Origin: Amoebophrya sp. A120
Lineage: Eukaryota; Sar; Dinophyceae; Syndiniales; Amoebophryaceae
DNA: 64,000 bases
Reading direction: 5' to 3'
Assembly (NCBI GenBank): GCA_905178155.1
Contig: CAJINV010000001.1
Location: 13,590,702 to 13,654,701 of the forward strand
Under the pieces are notes generated by a model. The model was not told the origin of the DNA. It worked only from the letters and a program-made list of their open reading frames with translations, and searched no databases. Positions 9,971-20,324 of the stretch are shown here, in pieces. Made by a program: the position numbers and the translations under genes. Each line of letters opens with the position of its first letter. The stretch's first letter is position 1.

Positions 9971-12900
9971 ATGGGAAATAGCAACGTGATTATGGGCAAT
10001 GGTGCTTTCTTTCCTACCGCAGGACAGGACGAAGGCGAAGGGCACCAGGCTGATGCTGCGGAGCAGCAGCTTCAAGAGCCGCTCATCACGACAGGTATGT
10101 AACACAGTAAAGCCACGCTGGTGGAGGTCTGGATATGTGCATTATCGGTCCTAGGCCCTTACCTACAGGCTGCTAGCGCGGCCGCTTCCCGTCTTGCTTG
10201 AAAGAGGTCAGCGAATAAAAGTACCACTTCTAGAGCTTTGCAAATGCTGGAGCGATGGCCGCTGCGACCTTTTTTCGTCTTGTTTTTTGTGGTTCTCACT
10301 ACATTTTTTCTTTGGTGTCATAATCGATCTAATCTTGCCGCAGCCTTCTAGAGTTCTCCCGCCCTGACGTCTGCTGTGTACCAGCAGCGATTTCTCTCTT
10401 GAGCGGAACTTATTGATTTGCTTCTTTTCTTCCCCACTACAGGTAGAAGATCCGGGTCGCGGCGGAGCCGAACGAGCGGCCGGCAAAACCAGGACCCGAG
10501 GCTACTGAACCGCCACCAGCCCGTGTACAGCAAGGGAAGACCGGCGAATAAATCACGGGCTAGTAGTACAACCGAGGGTGACGGACCGGCACTGGCCGCT
10601 ATTCAGGAGGGGGAGGCTTTCGAGAATGTTTTAGCCGCCGGGGGCAGTGACGATGAAGGTGGGCCCCCGCACGGGCTCTTCAGCGAGCTCAACCAGCCTG
10701 CCGTGTTTGGCCTTCCGAGCAGTCTTCCCCCCACTGCGTCGGATGAGGAGCACCTCGATTTGGGCAACGCGTCCGCCGAAACCATAATGACGGAAGCACC
10801 GATGTCGGGGGAAGGGATCACGAGTCTCATCCTGGAGAGTGTGCTGCGGAGTGGGGTTAGCGATGAAGGGAGCGCTATCCTGAGTAAAAACGTACCCACA
10901 CCAGAGTCAGGATGGGGATTTTGCAACACAAACCTAGGAGTTTTGTGAGTCACGCATGACAAGTTGCGCTATGCAGTGTAGTGCAGGTTAGCAAGTGCAG
11001 CCGCATCACAGATTCATCTGCTCATCCTGTTCACAGCATCACAAATTCCAAAACACGACTGGAAATGGCTCTCATGGGGATGCGCATTACAAGTCTTCCT
11101 GTCTTTGCAAATCTGCATTACAACTCTGGTGTGTCAAGCCATCTGCGGCCTGGGGCAGGGGGGGGGGCAAAGTGTGCTGCAATTCCGTTTAGCATTACAA
11201 CTCTGGTGTGGGTATGTTTTTACTCAGGATAAGCGCCCCGTCCAAGGCGGCGACGTTGAGCGCGATGACGGGCACGAGTGCGCCCTCCACGGCATCCGTT
11301 AACACGCTCGGACAGATATCAAAAGGAAAAATCCCCCCTTCCCATATCGAAAACGAAATTTGTGATTCTGTATTTGAGTACACAAATCGACTTGTAATGC
11401 TAGAAGGCCAAGAGCCGCAGTCGTGGCCTAGTTTGCAGGTAATTTGTCATGTTGTTTCCCACTTCCGCCGCGTCCTGTCATGCTGAAGACGCAAGGCTTT
11501 CCCACGCCAACCAGCCCTACAGTCCGCATCTTTTCCCTTCTAGCATGACAAAGCTGTGACCACAAATCTGCATCACAGATTTTCGTTTTGATGTGGGGAG
11601 CGGGAATTTTTCCTCTTGATAACAGATGGCAGCTGGCGCCGCGGGTGGATCTCGCCCGGGCGTGTCGACGCAGTCCACCTTCGGCAGTTTTCTGACGCTG
11701 AAAAGTCAGATCTCCAGCTCTAAATTGGTGAGCGACGCGCGGCAGACCGCACAGCCGGACAACACGTGGGTTCCTGCGCAGTTCGGCATGCACCAGCCCG
11801 GCACGGGAGACGCAGGCAGCGGAACAAACGAAATTTCGCCCAGGGGCACCACTCTGGGCGAAATTGCAGGCATCACGTCCTCCGCCGGGGGTGCTCGCCG
11901 GGAGTCGGTCACGCTCGGGCAGCTGGCGGGCATCGCGGGGGCGGCGTCGCCCCCGGGAAGCAACGACCAATCGGGGTCCAATATGGATGGGTCAGGTGTG
12001 GGAAATGCACAAAATGGAAATGTGTTTGTAGAATGCATGTGCTGATGTGCTCCCTCTAGGACGGGCAAAAGCTCCGTATTGCATGGGAGGCAATAACGGA
12101 AGAAGATTGTATGTAATGCTGACAGGCCCGCCTGAACAGCGTGAGTGAATGCCTCAACGCGTTTGAGAAATTCTGTCGCTTGGAGGTGCGGATGCCACAT
12201 TTTTTACTGTGGAGCCGCTTCTAGTCATCACAAGTAAAAATGATTTCTGCGGAAGCGTGCTTTTTGGGTCGGGGTTGTGTAGTTTGTTTGCGACTCATCT
12301 CGGTTCTTTAGCATGACAAAGCATCTACTCCAGGTTGGGTGTAATTTCCCTTCTGACACTTCCATATCTAAAGCGATGAGTCGCGGGGGGCGTACGACCG
12401 CGCAACCGGATTCGGACCCGGCGTGGATGCCTGGCCAATTTGGGCATCGGGAGGATCATCCTTCCCAAGGAGACACGGAGGCGCACTGGATGTTTCAAAA
12501 TGGTCAACAAAGGCCCTCCCAAAACCAGCAAGGGGGGCCTGCCAACGCCGCAGATGGGGACACTGAGGCGCACTGGATGTTTCAACAGGGCCAACGGCCG
12601 TCCCAAGCGGACCGCCAACAAGGGGCGGATCCTTTCTACGGCGCAACGGATGCTGCAGATGCAGACGCGCACTGGATGTTTCAAGAAGGGCAGCAAAGGC
12701 CCGGGCAAGGCGGCGTGGCCGCAGGCGTACCTGGCGATGAAGACACCGAGGCGCATTGGATGTTCCTTCAACAGCAAGCGCAGATGAATGCGCAGTACGA
12801 CCATAAGGCCGGGGCGCACATGGGCATGATTGCGGCGACCAGGAAGAAGGTAAACTGCTGGTTCGAGGTGCTGCACCAGTGTGGACCGTTCAAAGTCACG

Positions 12901-13173
12901 CGGTTTTCGATTGTGACCGTGGCAACCTCGTGGGCCATCGGGATTACCATCATCTGCATCCTGATTTGCGGATTCCTCGTCGAGCGCAAAAGCGTCAAAC
13001 TTTCAAGCACCGAGGTCACGACCTCATCGTCGACTGCTGCGACCAGTACTACCGTGTCAACTGGAACGGGGAGCGCGCAAACATCCTCCTTGGAGGAACG
13101 GAACTGGTGGTGGCAGCCGAGCTCGCAGAACCCCCGATTACGAGGACGGGTGCTTATCCCCGTGAGAAAATAA
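9971..13173 (+). CDS. Single-pass membrane protein of the tandem family, member 5 (5 exons)
   Basis: Inferred exons 9971-10094, 10443-10875, 11237-11316, 11627-11981 and 12372-13173 join into one frame of 597 residues, which supports all four junctions together. Start MGNSNVIMGN; early LQEPLITTG dileucine-type patch. The middle is Ser/Gly/Ala-rich. Exon 5 carries four copies of a roughly 30-residue repeat each containing (D)xAHWMFQ. A Cys-flanked segment (CWFEVLHQC) leads into a helix near residues 510-530 (IVTVATSWAIGITIICIL) followed by CGFLVERK. The tail has SSLEERNWWW and NPRLRGR. Intron 1 is ordinary GTATGT...CTACAG; the other three are inverted-repeat elements. Function unknown. Confidence 0.8.
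10095..10442 (+). other. Canonical GT-AG intron 1 of member 5
   Basis: Donor GTATGT, acceptor CTACAG, phase 1. A 7-bp direct repeat ACAGGTA spans both exon-intron junctions, as would be left by an insertion, but no terminal inverted repeat is visible. Confidence 0.75.
10876..11231. mobile_element. Introner element, intron 2 of member 5
   Basis: Inverted repeats of about 33 bp, left TATCCTGAGTAAAAACGTAC, right its near-perfect complement ending ACTCAGGATA. Flanked by an exact 5-bp direct repeat AGCGC (10871-10875, 11232-11236). Removing the element plus one AGCGC gives GGG AGC GCC CCG in frame. No GT-AG pair is compatible with that junction. Internal GCATGACAAG at 10954. Confidence 0.9.
11317..11621. 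mobile_element. Introner element, intron 3 of member 5
   Basis: Inverted repeats of about 50 bp with mismatches, left TATCAAAAGGAAAAATCCC, right ending TTTTTCCTCTTGATA. Direct repeat ACAGA at 11312-11316 and 11622-11626. Clean excision gives CTC GGA CAG ATG GCA in frame; the only AG acceptor option pairs with an AT donor. Internal GCATGACAAAG at 11543. Confidence 0.9.
11982..12366. mobile_element. Introner element, intron 4 of member 5
   Basis: Inverted repeats of about 30 bp with roughly three quarters identity, left TATGGATGGGTCAGG, right ending TGACACTTCCATA. Flanks TCCAA and TCTAA (4 of 5 bases). Clean excision gives TCC AAA GCG ATG in frame. A GT-AG alternative (GT at 11996, AG at 12373) is also in frame, so this copy may have acquired normal splice sites. 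Internal GCATGACAAA at 12311. Confidence 0.8.
12472..12777 (+). repeat. Four coding repeats of (D)xAHWMFQ units in member 5
   Basis: Units start near 12472, 12559, 12661 and 12748; each encodes DTEAHWMFQ or close, then Gln/Gly/Pro-rich spacer of varying length. The Trp-containing core is much better kept than the spacer, suggesting it is what selection sees. Confidence 0.8.
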
Positions 13174-14529
13174 CAGGTGTTCCACTTTGCAAGCCGGCTT
13201 TGATCATATTTATTGTGCTGCTGCTCCTGGGCTAGAAGATTAGTTCTGGATGGATATTTTCTCTTAGCAGTAGCACAAAATATAATCTTCAAATTCCTTT
13301 TGCAGCAGTTGTGCATATTCAATGTTTTGCAGCACCCTTTATCGATTAACAAAGGTTAATTTTAAGTATGGCAAAAAATTCTGCACGGCGCTGCTTCAGT
13401 CTGTCGTGAATTTTGGACAACAGGGTCGGCTTTTGAAAGTCGCGCGTTTGACAAGGAGGCAACACCGGTTTTCCCACACGATGAGTGGCAAATCAGCGAC
13501 AGCACCTGCAGCAGCGGTGACGACGTCCGATGGGGAGTCAGAACTGGCAGAGGACGACGATCAGGAGTAGGTTTGAGATTTTAAACGTTTCTGTTTTTTT
13601 TACCTTCAACACTGTCGACGTAAACGTATTATATGATGAAGTGCCATATCAAAATCAATTAATCTTCACAAAAATTCTTGACAAAAAATTTTACTCATTT
13701 ATCATCTTAAGGAGCGCAAGCTCTAGCCGTGTCGCGCATGTATTTCACGATCTCTGAAGTCATTCATTTAATTTTGCTTCAACAACAAGTACACTAGCAC
13801 TAGACACAGTAGCAAGATTTGAAATTGTCCAACGCTCGTGCTTCCGGGAGCCTATCAGGCCTGGGAGCTAGTTGTCGTAGCTTTTTCATGGATGTGTAAC
13901 TTCACGATTATTGGGAAAGACTAAGACAGCACGGAGATTGCGCTATCCTCCTGTGTCTGTCTCTGTGGCGATGGCGTACTGATCGACTTCGTAAGTATTC
14001 TGCACAGGAAAGGCTTTTGCAGTGATGTCGGTAGCTCGTCTTCGTCTGATTCTCTGACGTACCGTCGGTCTGCACCCGTTCTACTGAAGATTGATTCGTC
14101 GAAAATTTCCTTCACTATTTCGCAACGGATTTCGGTCGAGAGACAGTACACCTGTCGGTGCTCCCCGTTTCGTGAGTCGATATTCTATTACAGCTGCTTG
14201 TGTATCTTCGTCGGTTTACCAGAAGCTTGAGCTTCCAGGTTCGGTGCGCCCAGTAAAGGCTCGGAAAAGTTTTCGCTTTTGGTTGTACTATAACGGTTGT
14301 CAGGTTTTCCTCGGTATCAATGTGTTGCATCTTCATTTCGTCGAAGTTTTCGATAGCTCGACGCTCGAGGAGTACCACTCAAATTTTGCAATCTACAAGC
14401 ACGACAGGCTTTCCCCCGAGCCTATTCTTTACATACTCCCACATTTTCAAGATCTGAGAATTACGTACAAACATTCCTACGTGTATTTCATCAAATAATT
14501 GCTGAAGCTAATCTACCGAAAATTTGATA
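13174..14529. other. Spacer, no gene seen
   Basis: 1.36 kb before the large inverted-repeat element. A frame at 13322-13570 ends in an acidic/Ser segment (TTSDGESELAEDDDQE) and could be a small gene or relic, but it has no start context or relatives. Confidence 0.45.
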
Positions 14530-16170
14530 CTGTAAAAATATTGGGTTTTAAGTTTAAGAATTAATTAATTCGTCCCCGGACTGTGTGTGTCGGGGCCGGC
14601 GAAAGTTCCACGACCTGGTAAGCTTTTTGATATTTGATCATTAGAATTGAAAACTTCGCCATACACGATGCCTGCGCATTTAGTTTTTTTTCACACATGT
14701 TTTCCCACGGACGAATTAATTTTCGATAGAACAAGGAGTGGCACGATACAGACACACAGGTGACTCAGAGACAGACACCCACACAAGATCCGTCGCGCAA
14801 TCATTTGTCGACATACATGACGAACGGAGTTAATTTTTTCCTCATACACACACTCCGGGAATTAATTAATTAACTTAGAAACTTAGAATCTAAGTAAATT
14901 AATTAATTCCGGGACTGTGTGTGTGAAAAGTCAGTCTAGCCTCTTGGCGTTGTTTGCATACCCCGCTTGTAGCCACTACGCCCGCGCGGGCGCGCAGGCG
15001 ATTGACGAGCGCCCGCCTGCGCACAGTACAGCGAAAAGCATGTCTGTGCGTGAAAGCTACAAAGGCCCGCACTTTACTAAGTAATTCCAAAAATGCCGCG
15101 CGCCGTCGACGTCATTCGCGTCGCATTGGGCCGATGCGGCCACCTCGTTCTATTCCTGCCGTGCACACTCGTCCACGGCAGCCCAGAGACATCCTGCGAG
15201 CGCGCGCCAGCCCGCCTTCTCCGCGCGCGCGCGCGCGACGCAGGCCATCTGCCCGCGCGCGCACACAGGCTCGACCTCCTGTGTGTGCGCGCGGGCTATT
15301 CGCCCTGCGTGCGCGGCCCCAACCTTCTGCGCGTCTGCGCGCGCGCGAGCCCACCGCCTGCGAGCGCGCGCGGTACAGGAAGATTTCTGCGCACCCGGAG
15401 AGCATGAGGATGGTTGCGCGCGCGCGCGCGCGGTGCACAGGACACGGCGACGGTTGCGAGCGCGCGGGGCATGTGGATGTCTGCATGCGCGCGCGCGCGA
15501 TTGAGATTGCGCACTCGCACAGGGCATGAGGCTGTCTGCGCGTCCGCGCGCGCGATTGCGTGCGCGCACAGGACATGAAGATAAAGGCCGCAAGTGGGTG
15601 CGCGCGCGCGCGCGCGAAAGACCTAAAATTCTGCGCCCGTGCTCACACACACAAAAATCTGAGTGCGCCCGCAAAACTCACAGCCGTACGCGTTGGTTTT
15701 TGGGCCCGGCTCGGCCACACGAAAACGCGCCGCGTCATTGTGCCTGGCGCGCTGAAAATGGGCGCCGAAGCTGCCAGTGCTCGCCCTGAAGCTGAACACA
15801 GAGGGCCCCTGAATTAATTAATTAACTTAGAAACTAAGTTTCTAAGAAAATTAATTAATTCCCGGATAACCTGTGTCCAGGGAAATAATGCCGTGGTCCG
15901 TGTGTGTATTGGATAAAGTGAGCGGCCACTGCCCTCATGTGTGGCCCGAAATTGCCCGCGCCGTCCTCCCCTGTGGCCATGAAAATTAAACTCCCCGACC
16001 ATGTATATCAAACATTTTCCGTCCCGCCGCCGTCGTCTGTCGCCGAGAATCCACATCTGCGCCGCGCTCTCCGAATCCGCTCCGACACCACATGGAGACG
16101 CCGGCCCCGACACACACAGTCCGGGGACGAATTAATTAATTCTTAAACTTAAAACCCAATATTTTTACAG
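14530..16170. mobile_element. Three-module inverted-repeat element with CG-alternating tracts
   Basis: The outer ends are inverted repeats of about 70 bp: left about 14530-14603, right about 16097-16170, including AATTAATTAATTCGTCCCC and the complement. Internally two palindromic junctions (about 14828-14930 and 15808-15865; cores with AATTAATTAATT, CTTAGAAAC and ACACACACTCCGGG) split it into three segments, each bounded by TTAATTAATTCxxGGxCTGTGTGTG-type ends. The middle segment (about 14930-15810) has many GCGCGCGC runs between 15180 and 15620, giving arginine/alanine-rich frames on both strands that I regard as composition artefacts. No transposase is visible. Likely a non-autonomous DNA element or a nested/tandem insertion of three. 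Confidence 0.8.
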
Positions 16171-16425
16171 CCCCGAAAATTTTGTTTTAAGTCCTTCACG
16201 ACAGAAAATTTGAAAGGTTTATTGTATGTATCAAGTCGTATCAACTACATTCCAATTCGTATTCGATTCAAGACGAAAACGAACGCAAACAAAGCATCCC
16301 GACTTACGATACGAGAGTTTTGCATCTCTGTTGACACTACAACGTCGCACACTAAACTTTTTTGCCATTTGAAGCTTTCTAGGTCTTGCTCCTGATGTTC
16401 GGATTCAATATTGCCCCCTAGCACG

Positions 16426-19252
16426 ATGGGAAATACCGAATCAAGTGGTGGAACAGCGCCGGCAGGCCGAATTCGTGGCTCCTCACGACGGGGAGATGAT
16501 CTTCAGCGGAAGAAGCAGGTGCGTGCCGACGGCGAAGCGGGTGCGTTTTCCGTGCTTATGCAACCCAATCGCGCGGAGGGCTCCAGTACAGACGAGAACA
16601 ACAGCACCAGCGCGTCCCGAATCCGGCGAGGCCACGAGGGGGAGAACACGACGTCCCAACGCAAGGACACCCCGGGCAGCTACGCCCATGACGCCCAGAT
16701 TCCGGTGCCGTCCGACGGGACCACGGAGGCCGGGACCGGGTCCGCGGAGCGTGCCCGCAGCCTGCAATTGGGATCCGCCACGGCGCAGGATCTGCAGAGG
16801 ACCTCGTTCGGGTCCGTAGATCTGCAGAACCGGTCCGCCGACGTGCAAACGCTCGCCCAACGCACGATTCAATTGATGGCCGAGGCCAATCAATCGGGGA
16901 AGACCAATGCTTCCGCGGCGACCACCGGAGGAATGGATCAGATCCTGGTCCAGCCGCCACTTCGAAATACGGCGGCGATCCAGCAATCCAACCCTGCTGT
17001 ATCGGCGAAGAAATCGTACACGGGGAATGATTCCGGCACAGCCGGGGGCCGGCAGTCCACCTCCTTAGCCAAACAAGGAAGCGCGGACCAGCCGAAACAA
17101 GGAAGTGGGGATCGCCGAAGCTTTCTTCCGAGCAGGATCACGGCAACCGGAACTTCTACCCAGCAGGCCGGACCGGCACCTGCGGGTAGTGCCCAACAAC
17201 AAGCCTCCCATCCGCACCAGACCCTTGCGGACTTGGCCCGAGCAGGCGGTGGTTCCGTGCCCGCCCAGAGCCAACCGATGAGCCTCGGCCCGAGCCAAGC
17301 GACAGGCTTCGGCCAGACGAGTCAAGCGACAGGCTTCGGCCAGAGCCAACCGACAGGCCACGGCCCGAGCCAACCGACAGGCTTCGGCCAGAGCCAGCCA
17401 GGAGCTTTTGGTGCCACCATCGCACCGGGGCAACAGTCTTCCGCGCAGAGCCGGACACCATCGCACCTGGACCAGAGCCGGACAGTGCCGTTTCAGGCGG
17501 CCTCGGCTCGCACCGACCAGCCGTCGGAAATCGTCCAGACACAAGGCACCGCCGACCGATCGACGAGGCGCGTGGTTCGCAAAACCCGAGTCACCACACA
17601 TAGGCGTGGGAAAAAGTTGCTGCTCAAACAGGTGGACTGGTTAGTCCTCTATTATTCTGAAGTAGTCACTTCGTACAAAGACAAACGAGCGAAATCTGAA
17701 GAGCCTACTTATCTCGTGGCGTCTTCTTATGAGAAGTTCTTGGTTTACTACGATTTTTATCGTCAACTGACAGCACGACCCGCGCCTTTGACATAGACAG
17801 AATTTTTCTGCAGATAATGCCGGTGCAGGCTGTTGGACCGATGTAATAGTGCGGTTTGTAAAAAAACTTGTATGCGCACAAAAGCAAAACAATTGTACTA
17901 TTGAACTTGGGATGTTGCAGCTGAAAACAAAGAACTAGTTTTTGTTGCCCTGTACAGAGCAGCAACTATTGCCCAGGATAAGGAAAGGCAGGTCGATTCT
18001 GACAAATCAAGATTTTGGCGAGGCGCAAACCACGGGCGTTGGCCACACGTACGGGAGTTCGCCGTACGGAGGGGGTCGGCCAGACGAACAGCCGTTGCTG
18101 GGGCAGTCGTTTCTGCCGGGACAATACCAGAACGTGACGGCGGGCGGAGATGGTGAAGCGTACTCCATGGCAGCGGGCGAGGATCCGAACCTGTGCTGCA
18201 CGTGCGGTTATTTGAAGTGCTCTCGCACGATGGTTTATGCAACAGAAAAGGAATGGACGTCGACGCCGCTCAAGTCGTCGTCACAGGCACGGCTCGTTTA
18301 ACTTGTGTGGAGTGTCTGTATGTTGACATAATTAAAAGATGGTCCTTGCGTGTCTACTAGGGGCACAAATTAGAAATCCATCTCCACAAACCACACGACC
18401 ACTTTCTGAGAAATCACAGAGATCTGGGAATAACAAACCAAAAAACAAGAAGACTTTGCATGTTTGTTCCTCTGACGACGGACAACAACGACGTTCACAT
18501 GATCCTTATCTGTTGCATAGTCTCATCGTCACCGTAGTGCTAGGGGTGTTGGTGCTGATTTCGGCCGCAGTGATTTTGGCCGTCTGCCTGAGGAAGAAGA
18601 GCACAAAGGTTGAAATATCAGAAATGAAGAACTCATTCGCAGTGGTGTACCTGACTTCAGCATCATAACTTCTGAGCCTGTGGCTTTCTCCGGTTCCTGT
18701 GCATTTTTGGCAGTCAATTTGCCTTACTCCGAGGTAGGTTCGGGGGAGATGTAAAAATGTATAGAGATTTCGTTTATATTCCCACCTTGTGGCGGCGTTA
18801 CTGTTCCTGCTATGGTACAACTACGAAATGGGTTCTTTTCTGCAGCATAAACTACTTCGCACTACTACAACCAGTACACGATCGACAACGGTCAAGACGC
18901 TGCTGCCGCCGCTGCTGCCCCTGCGCAGTCGCCCCAGATCACGATTAGCGTTCTGCAACCCGAGGTATTCCCCTGGGAACAAACACCGGTTGGAAGTGGG
19001 GAACTACCCAGGAGCGGGCAAGCGGGTGCGTCCGCGGCGGCCGGGCCTCCCGCGGCTCAATTGCCCGCGGCGGCGGGATCTTTTCTGGAACATGACGACC
19101 ACAGCTCCATTTCCTCGGAAGATGCGTTGCACGTGGCGCACACGGCTGGCAAGCAGGTAAGAAACTGGTCGCAGTCCTCCATGCTCAACCCGAACGGCGA
19201 AGCGGGAGGCAAAAAACCGCGCCGCACCAAAAACTTGCGCGGGAGGTCGTGA
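16426..19252 (+). CDS. Single-pass membrane protein of the tandem family, member 6 (4 exons)
   Basis: Inferred exons about 16426-17598, 17981-18233, 18520-18614 and 18851-19252 read as one frame of about 640 residues. Start MGNTESSGG, a myristoylation context; an upstream in-frame ATG at 16411 is less likely. The middle is Gln/Ser/Thr-rich, with a run of GFGQSQPT-type repeats around 17270-17400. Exon 2 has DEQPLLGQ and the Cys segment CCTCGYLKC; exon 3 encodes the helix (LIVTVVLGVLVLISAAVIL) ending CLRKK; exon 4 is Ala/Pro/Gln-rich, then AGSFLE and a terminal NLRGRS. Splitting Cys segment, helix and tail over three exons happened through three element insertions. Function unknown. Confidence 0.75.
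17270..17400 (+). repeat. Coding tandem repeats (GFGQSQPT type) in member 6
   Basis: About five imperfect copies of an ~8-residue unit (SQATGFGQ, SQPTGHGP, SQPTGFGQ). Phe/Gly/Gln content is prion- or nucleoporin-like only in composition; no functional claim. Confidence 0.75.
17601..17980. mobile_element. Introner element, intron 1 of member 6
   Basis: Inverted repeats are anchored by GTTGCTGCTC near the left end and its complement GAGCAGCAAC near the right; right end is CCCAGGATA, left begins TAGGCGTGGG (diverged). Excision joins ACC ACA to AGG AAA, the frame that carries the PLLGQ and Cys segment. A CAG|GTGGAC...CAG|GTCGAT pairing looks canonical but leads into a stop. Confidence 0.65.
18236..18519. 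mobile_element. Introner element, intron 2 of member 6
   Basis: Starts TATGCAACAGAAAAGGA, ends TCCTTATCTGTTGCATA (15 of 17 matching as inverted repeat, with GACGT shared further in). Direct repeat not recognisable. It separates the Cys segment from the membrane helix. Confidence 0.75.
18616..18849. mobile_element. Introner element, intron 3 of member 6
   Basis: Left TATCAGAAATGAAGAAC, right ending GTTCTTTTCTGCAGCATA; the repeat continues as CATTCGCAGTGGTGTACC against its complement. Excision gives GTT GAA ACT ACT TCG in frame. Confidence 0.7.
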
Positions 19253-20324
19253 AGGAAAAAACAAACAAAATTGAGGTGATACAAAATCGAGATGTTTTTA
19301 TTATGGATTTATTATTGAACAATTGATTTTCACAAGCTTTTCACATCGATTCTCATTTTCATTGTTTTATTTTTACATTATTCCATACTACCATGTCCAT
19401 GTCATCCGAACAGATTGTTTTATCGCTCATCTGAAGATAATGAGGAGCGGATGCATTACTTTCATTTTTTCTCTTCTATTCCACCATAGAATAATACGAT
19501 ACGGTTATCTTTTTCTGTCGAACTCACTCCTACATCTCGATTATCACGAATCATGCCGTCTGTATCAGTAAGAAAAGCAAAACGAAGTATTTTGCTTTTG
19601 AGTTTCATTTGAGGCGTGCTTGATGAAACAAACATTTTCAGTATGATTCACAGTCGGGATTTCGGGAGCGTAAAATGTACTTACAGGTGGATACCGTTGC
19701 AGCTTTTCAACACTTAGCTTCAAGTGCTTTTTTTCTACTGTTCCACCGAGATAGCGCCTATAGAGTACGCACTGAAATCGGTTATATCCATGGCAAAGGT
19801 TTCGGTTCGTGCTTGGAGAAAACCGTTTTGGACCTTCTGCTCTCTCTGTTCGGTCAATTGCAATTCTGATCGGAATGCCTTGTCGTGTACGTTTCAAAAA
19901 CGTGTCTTTCGTCTTTTGCTGCCCTTCAGCATGAACTCGGTTTTCGTGCAAGCGTTCTGTGGATATGAGTATTTGATTTCTGGCTGAAGCGTCGTCAACG
20001 TACAACGTGATAATTTCGTCCTCTGATGTTGTCAGGATTCTAGTTCTGAAGAGGATCTAATCTTCTTCCCGTGTGTCGCTTCCATTTTCCCATTCTTTCA
20101 GCTTCACTTGACAGGATGTGCTTCACACACAAAAATAGAAGAATTGCGTCCCCCTAATGTCATAGTAAGTAGTCGTGTGAACAACTGGATCTTGGGCCCT
20201 TTTTCTCCCGCTCTTCTAGTCCAGATGAATCAAGTAGTGCAAGATTTTCTCCATCTAAAAACTACTCCGTCATTTCTTTGACAACAATTTTTGAAGCAAA
20301 GTTTCTTCTTTGATCCCCCAAGAA
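19253..20324. other. Spacer, no gene seen
   Basis: About 1.07 kb, AT-rich, no credible frame or repeat. Confidence 0.55.

Noticed and set aside
14954-15817. Long Arg/Ala/Cys-rich frames on both strands
   Set aside because: They arise from alternating CG tracts within the inverted-repeat element; open in several frames at once, no domain, no start context.
17599-17990. Canonical-looking CAG|GTGGAC ... CAG|GTCGAT splice in member 6
   Set aside because: It enters a frame that stops soon and loses the Cys segment; the repeat-defined excision keeps the family architecture.
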